A stretch of DNA of 64,000 bases from Chromobacterium amazonense (GTDB taxonomy: Bacteria; Pseudomonadota; Gammaproteobacteria; Burkholderiales; Chromobacteriaceae): the NCBI RefSeq assembly GCF_001855565.1, contig NZ_MKCR01000032.1, positions 1 to 64,000 on the forward strand. The letters run 5' to 3'. Under the pieces are notes generated by a model. That model ran no database searches. It had not been told where the DNA came from and was given only the letters and a program-made list of their open reading frames with translations. A program made the translations under genes and the position numbers. Positions 1-7,577 of this stretch are shown piece after piece (position 1 is the stretch's first letter; each line of letters starts with the position of its first letter).

Positions 1-1315
1 GCATGAACTGCATGAAGTTGCTTTCCGCCATCAGTTGCTGCACGACTTTTTGCAGCTCGGCGCGCTCCTTGGCGATTTCGCCCTGGAAGACGCCGTTGGC
101 GCCTTGCAGGCTGGCGCGCGTCACGGCCTTGGCGGTGTTGGCGGCGCTCATCAGGCTGGCGTGGACCGCGGCTTTCACCACTTCGCGCTGCACCTCCTTG
201 ACCACTGACTTCGTCAACTCCTTGGCCGTGGTTTCGGCGCCGGTCTTGAGGGCCTTTTCCGCCACGGTTTCCACGGCGCGGGCCACCATCTGTTCTATGG
301 CCTGTTTGCTGAAGGCTTCCAGCAAGTGGCCCTGGCCCAGGAAGCGGGTAGTCTGCTCCGCGATGTTCTTGGCGATTTGCTCCGAGACTTCCGCCGCCAC
401 ATCGGAGGCCACCTGTTTGGCGACATCCTTGATGACTTCCTGCGCCACTTCCTTGCCGGCCGCGCCGCTGGTCTGCTTGATGGTGTTTTCCAGCAGCTCG
501 CCGGCGCCTTTCTCCATGGCGGTTTCGGTGGCTTTGGCCATGGACTTGGCGGCCATGACGCCGCGGCCCACGCTGATGATGTCCACCATCATCCCGGCGA
601 TTTCAAAGCCCAGCTGGATCTTGCCGGCGATGTCGGCCACTTCTTTCCACTTTGCTGCGGCGTCGCCGTCTGAAACCAGGGCCATGGTTTCGGCAAATGC
701 CTTGACCAGGCCGGAGCAGCCGGCCGCCAAATCCATGGCACCGCCGGCCACGTCGCCGACGATGATCTTGGCGACGCCGCTGATCACCTCGGCCACCGAG
801 ACGATCCAGTCGACGATGGCGGAGAAGATGCCGGCTTTTTGCGCCTTGTTCTGGTCCTCTATCGCTTTGTCTATCTGTTTGCGCAGGTCCTCGTTCTGGC
901 GCAGGCGCAGGTTTTCCGCGCCCTGGGTGCGGATTTCCAAAGCCAGCGACTTGAGGTCGGCGTTGTCGCCCAGCGATTTCACGCCCAGCAGGGCGGCGGC
1001 CAGGCTCATCGCCTCCATCGGCGTGCGTTCCAGCTGCGCCAGCGTGATGGGCTTGCCGTCCACGCGCGGGCCGAAGGCGTCCAGAATCCGGTTGAGCGCG
1101 CCTTCGGCCAGGCGCAGCGTTACCGACTCTCGCGGGCGCGGCGGCGATTGGAAAGCATGCTCCTGGCCGCGTTGTTGGTCGCGCGGGCCAGGGGCGGCGA
1201 GCGGGTCCAGCGCGCCCGCGCCTACCCGGCCGGCGTTGCCGGCTGGCGGGGCGTCTTCCGTGCGCCGGGCATCCCCCAGGCCGGCTGGGGAGAAGTTGTC
1301 GATGATGGTGTTCAT
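1..1315 (-). CDS. sctE: SseC-type T3SS translocon pore protein (SctE), 3' end outside window
   Basis: Large hydrophobic translocator that would insert in the host membrane through the SPI-2-type needle. I translated the minus strand from the ATG at 1315, which follows an AGGAGG-type ribosome site; the frame stays open to base 1, giving 438 visible residues (SseC of Salmonella is about 480). Residues 1-65 are polar and proline rich, 125-160 look coiled coil, 161-205 and 230-256 are the two hydrophobic stretches expected of this family, and the rest is an alanine-rich amphipathic region. The start overlaps the end of the SscA-like chaperone gene by four bases. The order sseA-sseB-sscA-sseC matches SPI-2, and an SseD-like gene would be expected left of the window. 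Assignment rests on layout, hydrophobic pattern and context. Confidence 0.85.
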   Translation of the reverse strand, partial: MNTIIDNFSPAGLGDARRTEDAPPAGNAGRVGAGALDPLAAPGPRDQQRGQEHAFQSPPRPRESVTLRLAEGALNRILDAFGPRVDGKPITLAQLERTPMEAMSLAAALLGVKSLGDNADLKSLALEIRTQGAENLRLRQNEDLRKQIDKAIEDQNKAQKAGIFSAIVDWIVSVAEVISGVAKIIVGDVAGGAMDLAAGCSGLVKAFAETMALVSDGDAAAKWKEVADIAGKIQLGFEIAGMMVDIISVGRGVMAAKSMAKATETAMEKGAGELLENTIKQTSGAAGKEVAQEVIKDVAKQVASDVAAEVSEQIAKNIAEQTTRFLGQGHLLEAFSKQAIEQMVARAVETVAEKALKTGAETTAKELTKSVVKEVQREVVKAAVHASLMSAANTAKAVTRASLQGANGVFQGEIAKERAELQKVVQQLMAESNFMQFM

Positions 1316-1779
1316 GCGTGTTCCTCCTGAGGGAGAAGGGCGGCCTGGCGCAGGACCTCGGCCTTGATCGCGGCGTGTTCCGGTTTGCTGGCGCACCACT
1401 TGAGCGCGGCGGCGAAGGCTTTGCCCGCCTGCTCGGGGTGGCCGGCCAGCTGGTGGCTGAGTCCGGCCAGATAGGCCGGGCGCGGGTCATCCAGCCGCAA
1501 CAGCCCGGCTTGCCCGAAACTGAACACGGCTTCCTCGTGTTCCGACAGGCGCTGGCAGGCGAGGCCCAAGGCCAGCCAGTAGTCGAATTGCCAGTGCGAC
1601 AGTCGGGCCAGCATCAGGTAGAAACGCTTGGCCCCCGCATAGTCGCCTGCGTCGAACAACTGGCAGGCATAGGAATAGACGCTGTCCAGATCGGCCGGGT
1701 CCAGATTGACCAGCGCCTGCAGCGTGCCGCCTTGATTGAAGAAGTCGCGCACGGTATCGAGGTCGTCTTGCTCGGTCAT
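1312..1779 (-). CDS. sscA: SscA/SycD-type class II translocator chaperone
   Basis: Cytoplasmic chaperone predicted to hold the SseC-type translocator before secretion. The 155 residues form a TPR-type helical repeat over about residues 35-140 (YSYACQLFDAGDYAGAKRFY, then YWLALGLACQRL and AYLAGLSHQLAG), the pattern of the LcrH/SycD/SscA family, whose members are about 150-170 residues. An N-terminal acidic helix precedes the repeats. It lies between the filament genes and sseC, as in SPI-2, and overlaps sseC by ATGA, suggesting translational coupling. Confidence 0.85.
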   Translation of the reverse strand: MTEQDDLDTVRDFFNQGGTLQALVNLDPADLDSVYSYACQLFDAGDYAGAKRFYLMLARLSHWQFDYWLALGLACQRLSEHEEAVFSFGQAGLLRLDDPRPAYLAGLSHQLAGHPEQAGKAFAAALKWCASKPEHAAIKAEVLRQAALLPQEEHA

Positions 1780-1798
1780 GTCCTTCTCCTTGTTGGCA

Positions 1799-2596
1799 TT
1801 AGCGGATGTTTTGCGAGATGGACTTGTTCATCTCGGCCAATAGCGACTGCATGCTGTTGATCAGGCTGACGCAGACGTTGTAGGACTGCATGGTTTTCTG
1901 GATTTGCAGCTGGGCCTGGGTGACGAAGTCGGAGCAGCGGCCGGAGTCCGTTTCCAGCGCGCCCTTGATTTCATTGAGCTGGCCCTTGTCCAAACCGCCG
2001 GAGGATTCGGCCAGCACGTCGGCGATATGCTGCATGTGCTCGCGGCTGATGTTCTGGTAGCTGCGCTGACCCACTTCCGGCAATCCCCAGATGTAGTCGG
2101 CGCATTTCTGGCCATCCACCTTGATGCCGTGCTCGTCCATATAGCTGACCACGTCTTGCCAGCTGTCCGAGCGCATGCCCTCCGGGCCGGCCTGGGCGAT
2201 TTTCTCGCGCAGCTTGTCCAGAAACGGCAGCGCTGGGTTATTCGCCTTCAAGTAGTCGTCGATGGATTTGCCGCCCACCGCGATGTTGTGATCCTTCAGG
2301 TACTGGATCACTTCCGGCGGCAGCGGCGCCTTGTCGCCGGCATTGGCCAATTGGGAAAGAATGGCGTCCACCTGGTTGGCGGCTTGCTGAGAGTCGCGCG
2401 CGCGGTCGGCCTTGGCGCTCATCTGGTCGTATTTGCCTTGGGCAAGGTCGGAGAACAAGCTCATGAACTTGTACAGCACCGAAATGCCCTGCGACATGAT
2501 GGAATCGCCCTGGCCGGCCTTGCGGTCGACATAGGCGCCGTAGTCGGGGTTGGCGGAAACCCCCCCGATTCCGGCGAAGCTGCTTGCTATGCTCAT
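1799..2596 (-). CDS. sseB: SseB/EspA-family T3SS filament protein, long paralog
   Basis: Predicted secreted translocon-filament subunit of the EspA/SseB family, 265 residues. The start is the ATG at 2596 (MSIASSFAG); the open frame upstream of it is only a shadow of the neighbouring gene. The middle matches the family signature (LPPEVIQYLKDHNI, IDDYL, then LDKGQLNEIKGALETDSGR), and the C-terminal 60 residues are predicted helical and amphipathic. It is a tandem paralog of the gene at 2608-3216: the N-terminal segment (KAGQGDSIMSQGISVLYKFM) and the last about 60 residues are almost the same, while this copy has about 60 extra residues in the centre (roughly 115-180, with WQDVVSYMDEHGIKVDG, itself resembling a second copy of the EVIQYLKDHNI unit). 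Salmonella SPI-2 has one sseB. Confidence 0.85.
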   Translation of the reverse strand: MSIASSFAGIGGVSANPDYGAYVDRKAGQGDSIMSQGISVLYKFMSLFSDLAQGKYDQMSAKADRARDSQQAANQVDAILSQLANAGDKAPLPPEVIQYLKDHNIAVGGKSIDDYLKANNPALPFLDKLREKIAQAGPEGMRSDSWQDVVSYMDEHGIKVDGQKCADYIWGLPEVGQRSYQNISREHMQHIADVLAESSGGLDKGQLNEIKGALETDSGRCSDFVTQAQLQIQKTMQSYNVCVSLINSMQSLLAEMNKSISQNIR

Positions 2597-2607
2597 GGCG
2601 CGCGTCC

Positions 2608-3216
2608 TTAGCGGATGTTCTGGGCGATGGACTTGTTCATTTCGGCCAGCAGGGACTGCATGCTGTTGATCAGGCTGACGCAGACGTTGTAGGACTGCAT
2701 GGTTTTCTGGATTTGCAGCTGGGCCTGGGTGACGAAGTCGGAGCAGCGGCCGGAGTCGGTTTCCAGCGCGCCCTTGATCACGTCCAGCTGGCCTTTGTTC
2801 AGGCCGGTGGCGTTGCCTTGGTCGTCGAATTTGCAACCTATGCTTTTGAGGTAGTCGTCGATGCTGCCGCTTGTGTTCTTGCCGTCGTTCTGCACCGTGA
2901 CGCTGATGTTGTGGCTTCTCAGGTAGTCGATGACTTCCTTGGGCAGGCTGCCTGTGCTGCCCGCATCTTTCAGTTGGGCAATGATGGAGTCCACCTGGTT
3001 GGCGGCTTGTTGGGAATCGCGCGCGCGGTCGGCCTTGGCGCTCATCTGGTCATACTTGCCCTGGGCGAGGTCCGAGAACAAGGTCATGAACTTGTACAGC
3101 ACCGAGATGCCCTGCGACATGATGGAGTCGCCTTGGCCGGCTTTGTTGTCGACGTAGTTGTTGTAGTCCTGGTTGACGATGGGCGAACTGCTGGCGAAGT
3201 TGGTGGCGAATGTCAT
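2608..3216 (-). CDS. sseB: SseB/EspA-family T3SS filament protein, short paralog
   Basis: Second copy of the SseB/EspA-type filament protein, 202 residues, close to the usual size of SseB (196). It carries the same signature order: KAGQGDSIMSQGISVLYKFM near the N-terminus, LPKEVIDYLRSHNI in the middle, SIDDYLK, then GLNKGQLDVIKGALETDSGR and a helical C-terminus. An AGGAGA ribosome site precedes the ATG at 3216. The gene lies first after the SseA-like chaperone, the SPI-2 position of sseB, so it is probably the ancestral copy. A 104-base tract is identical between the two paralogs (1845-1948 and 2654-2757), which points to recent duplication or gene conversion. Confidence 0.87.
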   Translation of the reverse strand: MTFATNFASSSPIVNQDYNNYVDNKAGQGDSIMSQGISVLYKFMTLFSDLAQGKYDQMSAKADRARDSQQAANQVDSIIAQLKDAGSTGSLPKEVIDYLRSHNISVTVQNDGKNTSGSIDDYLKSIGCKFDDQGNATGLNKGQLDVIKGALETDSGRCSDFVTQAQLQIQKTMQSYNVCVSLINSMQSLLAEMNKSIAQNIR

Positions 3217-3236
3217 GATGAATTTCTCCTGAATGG

Positions 3237-3587
3237 TCAGATGAAGTTGCGGCCCAGCATCGGGCCTGCCTTGCGGGCGGCGGCGGGCTTGTCTGTTCCG
3301 CCGCTTCCCGCTTGCTTGAGCGATGCCTCAAGCGATTTGAAATTGCCCTGCAGGCTCTCCACGCACTGGGACAGCCGTTGATTGAGTGGGGCCAGTTCGC
3401 CTTGCATGGCGCGCGACAGGCGCTCCAGCCGCTGGCGAGCCTGGGCATCCTGCGGCGCGCGTTGTTTGAGCGCGGCGATTTCCTGCTGCAGAAGCTGAAA
3501 AGCCTGTAATTGCTCGCCTAGTCCTTGCTGGCGTTTCTGCAGGTCTTGCATCAGGTGTTGCAGCGGCTGAATAGCGGTTTGGCTCAT
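3237..3587 (-). CDS. sseA: SseA-like coiled-coil chaperone of the filament protein
   Basis: Small 116-residue protein, almost wholly helical and glutamine rich (LQHLMQDLQKRQQGLGEQLQ, then further heptad-like stretches to about residue 90). SseA of Salmonella is a 108-residue coiled-coil chaperone for SseB and SseD; length, helical content and position directly before sseB agree, but sequence identity is weak, so the call is mostly positional. The ribosome site AAAGGGAGAA precedes ATG 3587. It is the first gene of the translocon operon. Its leader is cut by IS copy 1 only 54 bp upstream. Confidence 0.7.
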   Translation of the reverse strand: MSQTAIQPLQHLMQDLQKRQQGLGEQLQAFQLLQQEIAALKQRAPQDAQARQRLERLSRAMQGELAPLNQRLSQCVESLQGNFKSLEASLKQAGSGGTDKPAAARKAGPMLGRNFI

Positions 3588-3641
3588 CGTTTATTTCTCC
3601 CTTTATTGGGTAGGTTTGCCGAATGCTAGGCCGGTCTTTAG

Positions 3642-4803
3642 GGAAGGTCTGAACAACCTGCCACGCAAACAGAAATGCAATTTCTCGCGGGGCTTCGGTT
3701 GCATTTCACCCACCAATTCCAGATCGCCCGCCATGAGGATGACCGGGTGCTTCCGGTCATCCGGCCTTTTAACTCGCCGCCAGCAAGGCCTTTCGCGCCA
3801 GCCAGATGTTGGCCAGCCCAAACAGCGTCATCAGTTGCGCGGTGTTCTTCTTCAAACCGCGGTAGCGTGTTTTCAGGTAGCCAAACTGCTGCTTGATGAC
3901 CCGAAACGGATGCTCCACTTTGGCCCGAATCTTGGCTTTGACCATTTCGCCCAGCTGGATCTGCCGGTCGTCGGCTGAATCGGTCAGCGCTTTGCGCTGG
4001 CCGGGCCTCATCGCAATCCACCAACGCACCGCTCGCGATTGGTGTTCGGCTCGCTTGTGCACGCCAGCAAAGCCGGCGTCGCCAAACACATCGATTTCCT
4101 CGCCGTGCAACAACTGATCGACCATCGTGACATCCGCCACATTGGCGGGGGTGCCGGCCACGTGATGCACCAAGCCGGACTGGGCGTCGACGCCGATATG
4201 GGCCTTCATGCCGAAGTACCACTGATTGCCCTTCTTGGTTTGATGCATGTCCGGATCGCGCTCGCCCTGAGCGTTTTTGGTGGAGCTGGGCGCGTGGATC
4301 AGGGTGGCATCGACGATGGTGCCTTGCTTCAACATCAGCCCTTTGTCGCAGAGATGCTGGTGGATGGCGGTAAACAGAGCGTGGGTCAGCTGGTGCTTTT
4401 CCAGCAGATGGCGGAAGTTCAGCAGGGTGGTTTCGTCCGGGACGGCGTCCAGGGAGAGGCCGGCGAACTGGCGCATGGAGGCGATCTCGTACAGGCTTTC
4501 TTCCATGGCGGGATCGGACAGGCTGTACCAGTGCTGCAGGCAGTAGACGCGCAGCATGGCGGACAACGGGTAGGGGCGGCGACCGTTGCCAGGCTTGGGA
4601 TACACTGGATCGATGACGGCTTCGAGCTGCGCCCAAGGCATGACCTGATCCATCTCTGTCAGAAAGATTTCGCGGCGGGTGCGCTTCTTCTTAGCGGCGA
4701 GTTCGAGATCGGTGAAGGTCATCTGCTGTCGCATGCTGGCGTCCTGGATCTGACTGAGGGGGAGTCAGTTTACGGGAAGATTGGAGACTTGTTCAGACCT
4801 TCC
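3642..4803 (-). mobile_element. IS5-family insertion sequence, copy 1 (1162 bp, TSD TTAG)
   Basis: Complete element bounded by perfect 15-bp inverted repeats GGAAGGTCTGAACAA and flanked by the direct repeat TTAG at 3638-3641 and 4804-4807. A 4-bp YTAR-type target is typical of the IS5 group. It holds one transposase gene on the minus strand and appears identical to copy 2 over the parts compared by eye. It lies in the leader of the translocon operon, between the predicted operator at 4907-4922 and the first gene. Confidence 0.95.
3769..4734 (-). CDS. IS5-family DDE transposase, copy 1
   Basis: Transposase of 321 residues that moves the element by cutting at its terminal repeats. N-terminal DUF772-like domain (about 45-120: PLSAMLRVYCLQHWYSLSD) is followed by the DDE catalytic domain: first Asp in IVDATLIHAPSS, second in DVFGDAGFAG, Glu in KVEHPFRVIKQQFG, the last within the Y-R-E-K-like signature of IS4/IS5 enzymes. 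The frame is intact and seems functional. The ATG at 4734 is 70 bp inside the right inverted repeat. The long open frames on the opposite strand are shadows. Confidence 0.95.
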   Translation of the reverse strand: MRQQMTFTDLELAAKKKRTRREIFLTEMDQVMPWAQLEAVIDPVYPKPGNGRRPYPLSAMLRVYCLQHWYSLSDPAMEESLYEIASMRQFAGLSLDAVPDETTLLNFRHLLEKHQLTHALFTAIHQHLCDKGLMLKQGTIVDATLIHAPSSTKNAQGERDPDMHQTKKGNQWYFGMKAHIGVDAQSGLVHHVAGTPANVADVTMVDQLLHGEEIDVFGDAGFAGVHKRAEHQSRAVRWWIAMRPGQRKALTDSADDRQIQLGEMVKAKIRAKVEHPFRVIKQQFGYLKTRYRGLKKNTAQLMTLFGLANIWLARKALLAAS

Positions 4804-4810
4804 TTAGGGC

Positions 4811-4879
4811 TTAACTTTCGAAAAGCGGCGCTTTCTTTGGTGTTTTGTCGGCATGATTTTCATGCGTTTCGGTATTCAT
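4811..4879 (-). CDS. possible 22-residue leader peptide under the T3SS operator
   Basis: ATG at 4879 opens a 22-codon frame (MNTETHENHADKTPKKAPLFES) ending just before IS copy 1. It begins 27 bp below the operator palindrome at 4907-4922, on the strand of the translocon operon, so before the insertion it would have been the first frame of that transcript, about 120 bp before sseA. Only a weak ribosome site is visible. It may be a leader peptide or chance. Confidence 0.2.
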   Translation of the reverse strand: MNTETHENHADKTPKKAPLFES

Positions 4880-4906
4880 TTTTATCCGTCAAATACGGAG
4901 GCGGGA

Positions 4907-4922
4907 TAAGGTGAATACCTGA
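4907..4922. promoter_or_regulatory. T3SS operator palindrome a (TAAGGT-GAAT-ACCTGA)
   Basis: One of six copies of the TCAGGT-N4-ACCTGA palindrome found in T3SS promoter regions of this window, here with two mismatches in the left arm. It faces the translocon operon on the minus strand (without IS copy 1 it would be about 154 bp before sseA) and the small gene at 5062 on the plus strand (139 bp). Binding protein unknown; SsrB-like or AraC-type regulator inferred. Confidence 0.6.
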
Positions 4923-5061
4923 AATGGCGACGCTGAAAAGGGAAGGGGCGCTATTTGAGGCAGGTTTTTATATTGCTTCGGCGATATGAAAAAGCCGCAA
5001 GAGGAGGTTGGGTAATTTCAACGCTTGGGAGCGCGATTGCGCTTCCATTTTCAGAAGGGAA

Positions 5062-5310
5062 ATGTTTTTGCTTGTGTCATATATTCGACGAGGCTGGTCA
5101 AATTATGAAACATCAACATATTTTCGAAAGATGCGGCATGGCTCATGGGATAGGGAGTGGCTGTCATGCATATTTTCAATCGCCAGGCAGTCAGAGAAAA
5201 TCATGCGGCAAGGCATGGATTTCAAAGCGACTTCTTCCGCAGCCCAGGCCAATGCAATTCGCGCTGGCATGAATGAATGGTCCCGAACTCTTTATCTTGG
5301 GAAGGTCTGA
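5062..5310 (+). CDS. small unknown protein with IS-altered C-terminus
   Basis: Open frame of 82 residues starting at ATG 5062 behind an AGAAGGGA ribosome site. I recognise no family. The DNA is visibly more AT-rich than its neighbours, as is common for acquired effector-type genes. IS copy 2 sits in its last codons. Rejoining 5295 to 6462 across the element restores ...RTLYLAKAV and a TAA stop at 6477-6479, giving 83 residues; the present frame instead ends ...RTLYLGKV with a stop provided by the IS end. The product is therefore nearly full length. It may begin later, at ATG 5218 (MDFKATSSAAQANAIRAGMN). An operator-like palindrome lies 139 bp upstream. Confidence 0.4.
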   Translation: MFLLVSYIRRGWSNYETSTYFRKMRHGSWDREWLSCIFSIARQSEKIMRQGMDFKATSSAAQANAIRAGMNEWSRTLYLGKV

Positions 5311-6461
5311 ACAAGTCTCCAATCTTCCCGTAAACTGACTCCCCCTCAGTCAGATCCAGGACGCCAGCATGCGACAGCAGATGACCTTCACCGATCTCGA
5401 ACTCGCCGCTAAGAAGAAGCGCACCCGCCGCGAAATCTTTCTGACAGAGATGGATCAGGTCATGCCTTGGGCGCAGCTCGAAGCCGTCATCGATCCAGTG
5501 TATCCCAAGCCTGGCAACGGTCGCCGCCCCTACCCGTTGTCCGCCATGCTGCGCGTCTACTGCCTGCAGCACTGGTACAGCCTGTCCGATCCCGCCATGG
5601 AAGAAAGCCTGTACGAGATCGCCTCCATGCGCCAGTTCGCCGGCCTCTCCCTGGACGCCGTCCCGGACGAAACCACCCTGCTGAACTTCCGCCATCTGCT
5701 GGAAAAGCACCAGCTGACCCACGCTCTGTTTACCGCCATCCACCAGCATCTCTGCGACAAAGGGCTGATGTTGAAGCAAGGCACCATCGTCGATGCCACC
5801 CTGATCCACGCGCCCAGCTCCACCAAAAACGCTCAGGGCGAGCGCGATCCGGACATGCATCAAACCAAGAAGGGCAATCAGTGGTACTTCGGCATGAAGG
5901 CCCATATCGGCGTCGACGCCCAGTCCGGCTTGGTGCATCACGTGGCCGGCACCCCCGCCAATGTGGCGGATGTCACGATGGTCGATCAGTTGTTGCACGG
6001 CGAGGAAATCGATGTGTTTGGCGACGCCGGCTTTGCTGGCGTGCACAAGCGAGCCGAACACCAATCGCGAGCGGTGCGTTGGTGGATTGCGATGAGGCCC
6101 GGCCAGCGCAAAGCGCTGACCGATTCAGCCGACGACCGGCAGATCCAGCTGGGCGAAATGGTCAAAGCCAAGATTCGGGCCAAAGTGGAGCATCCGTTTC
6201 GGGTCATCAAGCAGCAGTTTGGCTACCTGAAAACACGCTACCGCGGTTTGAAGAAGAACACCGCGCAACTGATGACGCTGTTTGGGCTGGCCAACATCTG
6301 GCTGGCGCGAAAGGCCTTGCTGGCGGCGAGTTAAAAGGCCGGATGACCGGAAGCACCCGGTCATCCTCATGGCGGGCGATCTGGAATTGGTGGGTGAAAT
6401 GCAACCGAAGCCCCGCGAGAAATTGCATTTCTGTTTGCGTGGCAGGTTGTTCAGACCTTCC
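5300..6461 (+). mobile_element. IS5-family insertion sequence, copy 2 (1162 bp, TSD CTTG)
   Basis: Same element as copy 1 in the opposite orientation, with 15-bp terminal repeats and the direct repeat CTTG at 5296-5299 and 6462-6465. It is inserted in the 3' end of the small gene at 5062. With copy 1 it forms an inverted pair around a 496-bp segment. Confidence 0.95.
5369..6334 (+). CDS. IS5-family DDE transposase, copy 2
   Basis: Intact 321-residue transposase with the same amino acid sequence as the copy at 3769-4734: DATLIHAPSS, DVFGDAGFAG and VEHPFRVIKQQFG supply the three acidic catalytic residues. Identical copies imply recent transposition or gene conversion between elements. Confidence 0.95.
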   Translation: MRQQMTFTDLELAAKKKRTRREIFLTEMDQVMPWAQLEAVIDPVYPKPGNGRRPYPLSAMLRVYCLQHWYSLSDPAMEESLYEIASMRQFAGLSLDAVPDETTLLNFRHLLEKHQLTHALFTAIHQHLCDKGLMLKQGTIVDATLIHAPSSTKNAQGERDPDMHQTKKGNQWYFGMKAHIGVDAQSGLVHHVAGTPANVADVTMVDQLLHGEEIDVFGDAGFAGVHKRAEHQSRAVRWWIAMRPGQRKALTDSADDRQIQLGEMVKAKIRAKVEHPFRVIKQQFGYLKTRYRGLKKNTAQLMTLFGLANIWLARKALLAAS

Positions 6462-6479
6462 CTTGCAAAAGCGGTTTAA

Positions 6480-6665
6480 ATCTTGAGGATGAGAAAAGCC
6501 GCATTCAGCCATTGCCGGTTGTGCCAGGCCGGCATCCGCATGATGGCGCAGCACGCTCCGGGCCTGGGCAGTTGCCGGCCCCGCTGACAGAGGGCAGGAG
6601 TCAACTGCCGCGGTCCGATCGCGGACAGTCGGTTTTTGTTGCGCGGCATGGCCGCTCGGCAAGCG
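6480..6665. other. 186-bp region without a gene between IS copy 2 and sctQ
   Basis: No convincing frame, ribosome site or strong terminator is seen. It is the 3' flank of the sctQ operon, and the ATG-initiated frames that cross it run on into the IS. Confidence 0.5.
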
Positions 6666-7577
6666 TCAGCTGTTCTGTCCCAGCGCTTCACCTGCGCGCG
6701 AGGCGATGCGCACCGCCCAGCCGTCATCGAGCCGCAGCAGCTGTCCCAACGCCAAGGTTTTGCCGTGCCGAGTCAGGTGCAAGGCGGGGTAGGCCGCGGC
6801 GCGCGGGAATAGCTGCGCTTCCGGTCTCCAGGCCGCCAGGTCGAGGGCCGAGAAACGGGCGCGTCCCGCTTCCACCGCTAGACGCCATTCGCCCGCGGAG
6901 GGTTCTCCCAGCGGCAGCGCGGCGCCATCGGCGACGGCATCGCCAGACTCCCGCAATAGAATTCGCCCCGGGCAGGCCTGGGGGTGCAGCCAAAACGCAT
7001 CAAGCGAGTCTCCCATGCCAATGATGGGGAGGGCGTCGCCGACCGCGACATCGGCCCAGTCAGGCTCAGTCAGCACGCACCAGCCCAGGGCCAGCGCCAG
7101 TTCATGCTCGCCTTGCGGCGATGGCTGCAGCGCCGTAAGCATTGCCTGCAGCCAGCCCGCCGGGGCTTGTTCCAGGTACAGCGGCAAGCGGCGTGATCCC
7201 ATGCTCAGCGTCAATCTCCAGCCGGGTGGCGGCGCGTCGCCGTTATCGACCGCGGCGGCAACCAGGCCCGGCAGGCCCGTGGCCTGCAGCCATCCATCCA
7301 GCGGCGACAGGGTCCAAGCCGCCAGCAGAGGCAGCAGTTCCGCATCGATCGGTCCGCGGCGCGGCACGGCCAGCTGCGGCTGCAGCCAGTCGCGCCATTC
7401 CGTTTCCGGCACCCAGAAGGCCAAGTCTTCGCCATCGCTGCGGGCGGTCAGCCGCAAGCCGTCGCCGCTAGGCTGGGCGAAGTCGCTGTCGAATCGGCAA
7501 CCCTCATGTTCCGCGCTGGCGCCGATGCGGCTAAGCTCAAAAAGACTGAGCGTGGCGGGCAGGCATTCATTGCTCAT
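6666..7577 (-). CDS. sctQ: T3SS cytoplasmic sorting-platform (C-ring) protein SctQ
   Basis: SsaQ/YscQ-type component of the cytoplasmic sorting platform, which docks chaperone-effector complexes. The 303 residues end with a SpoA (SpoA2) domain, seen as GKTLALGQLLRLDDGWAVRI before a short tail; the N-terminal two thirds are poorly conserved, as is usual. Family members are about 300-350 residues. The ATG at 7577 overlaps the end of sctP by 11 bases. It is the last gene of the block ssaM-sctV-sctN-sctO-sctP-sctQ, the same order as SPI-2, where sctRSTU would follow; here those genes stand in a separate block at 16267. SsaQ of Salmonella also makes a short C-terminal form; an internal ATG exists at about 7017 but has no clear ribosome site. 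Confidence 0.85.
   Translation of the reverse strand: MSNECLPATLSLFELSRIGASAEHEGCRFDSDFAQPSGDGLRLTARSDGEDLAFWVPETEWRDWLQPQLAVPRRGPIDAELLPLLAAWTLSPLDGWLQATGLPGLVAAAVDNGDAPPPGWRLTLSMGSRRLPLYLEQAPAGWLQAMLTALQPSPQGEHELALALGWCVLTEPDWADVAVGDALPIIGMGDSLDAFWLHPQACPGRILLRESGDAVADGAALPLGEPSAGEWRLAVEAGRARFSALDLAAWRPEAQLFPRAAAYPALHLTRHGKTLALGQLLRLDDGWAVRIASRAGEALGQNS

Noticed and set aside
3..1367. Long plus-strand frame of 454 codons over the left edge
   Set aside because: It is the antisense shadow of the sseC-type gene, which has a start, ribosome site and family features on the minus strand.
4039..4914. Long frames opposite each transposase (also in copies 2 and 3)
   Set aside because: They are antisense shadows repeated in all IS copies, without ribosome sites or known domains.
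6666..7017. Internal start for a short SctQ form, as in Salmonella SsaQ
   Set aside because: An ATG exists at about 7017, but no ribosome site precedes it; not enough to call a second product.
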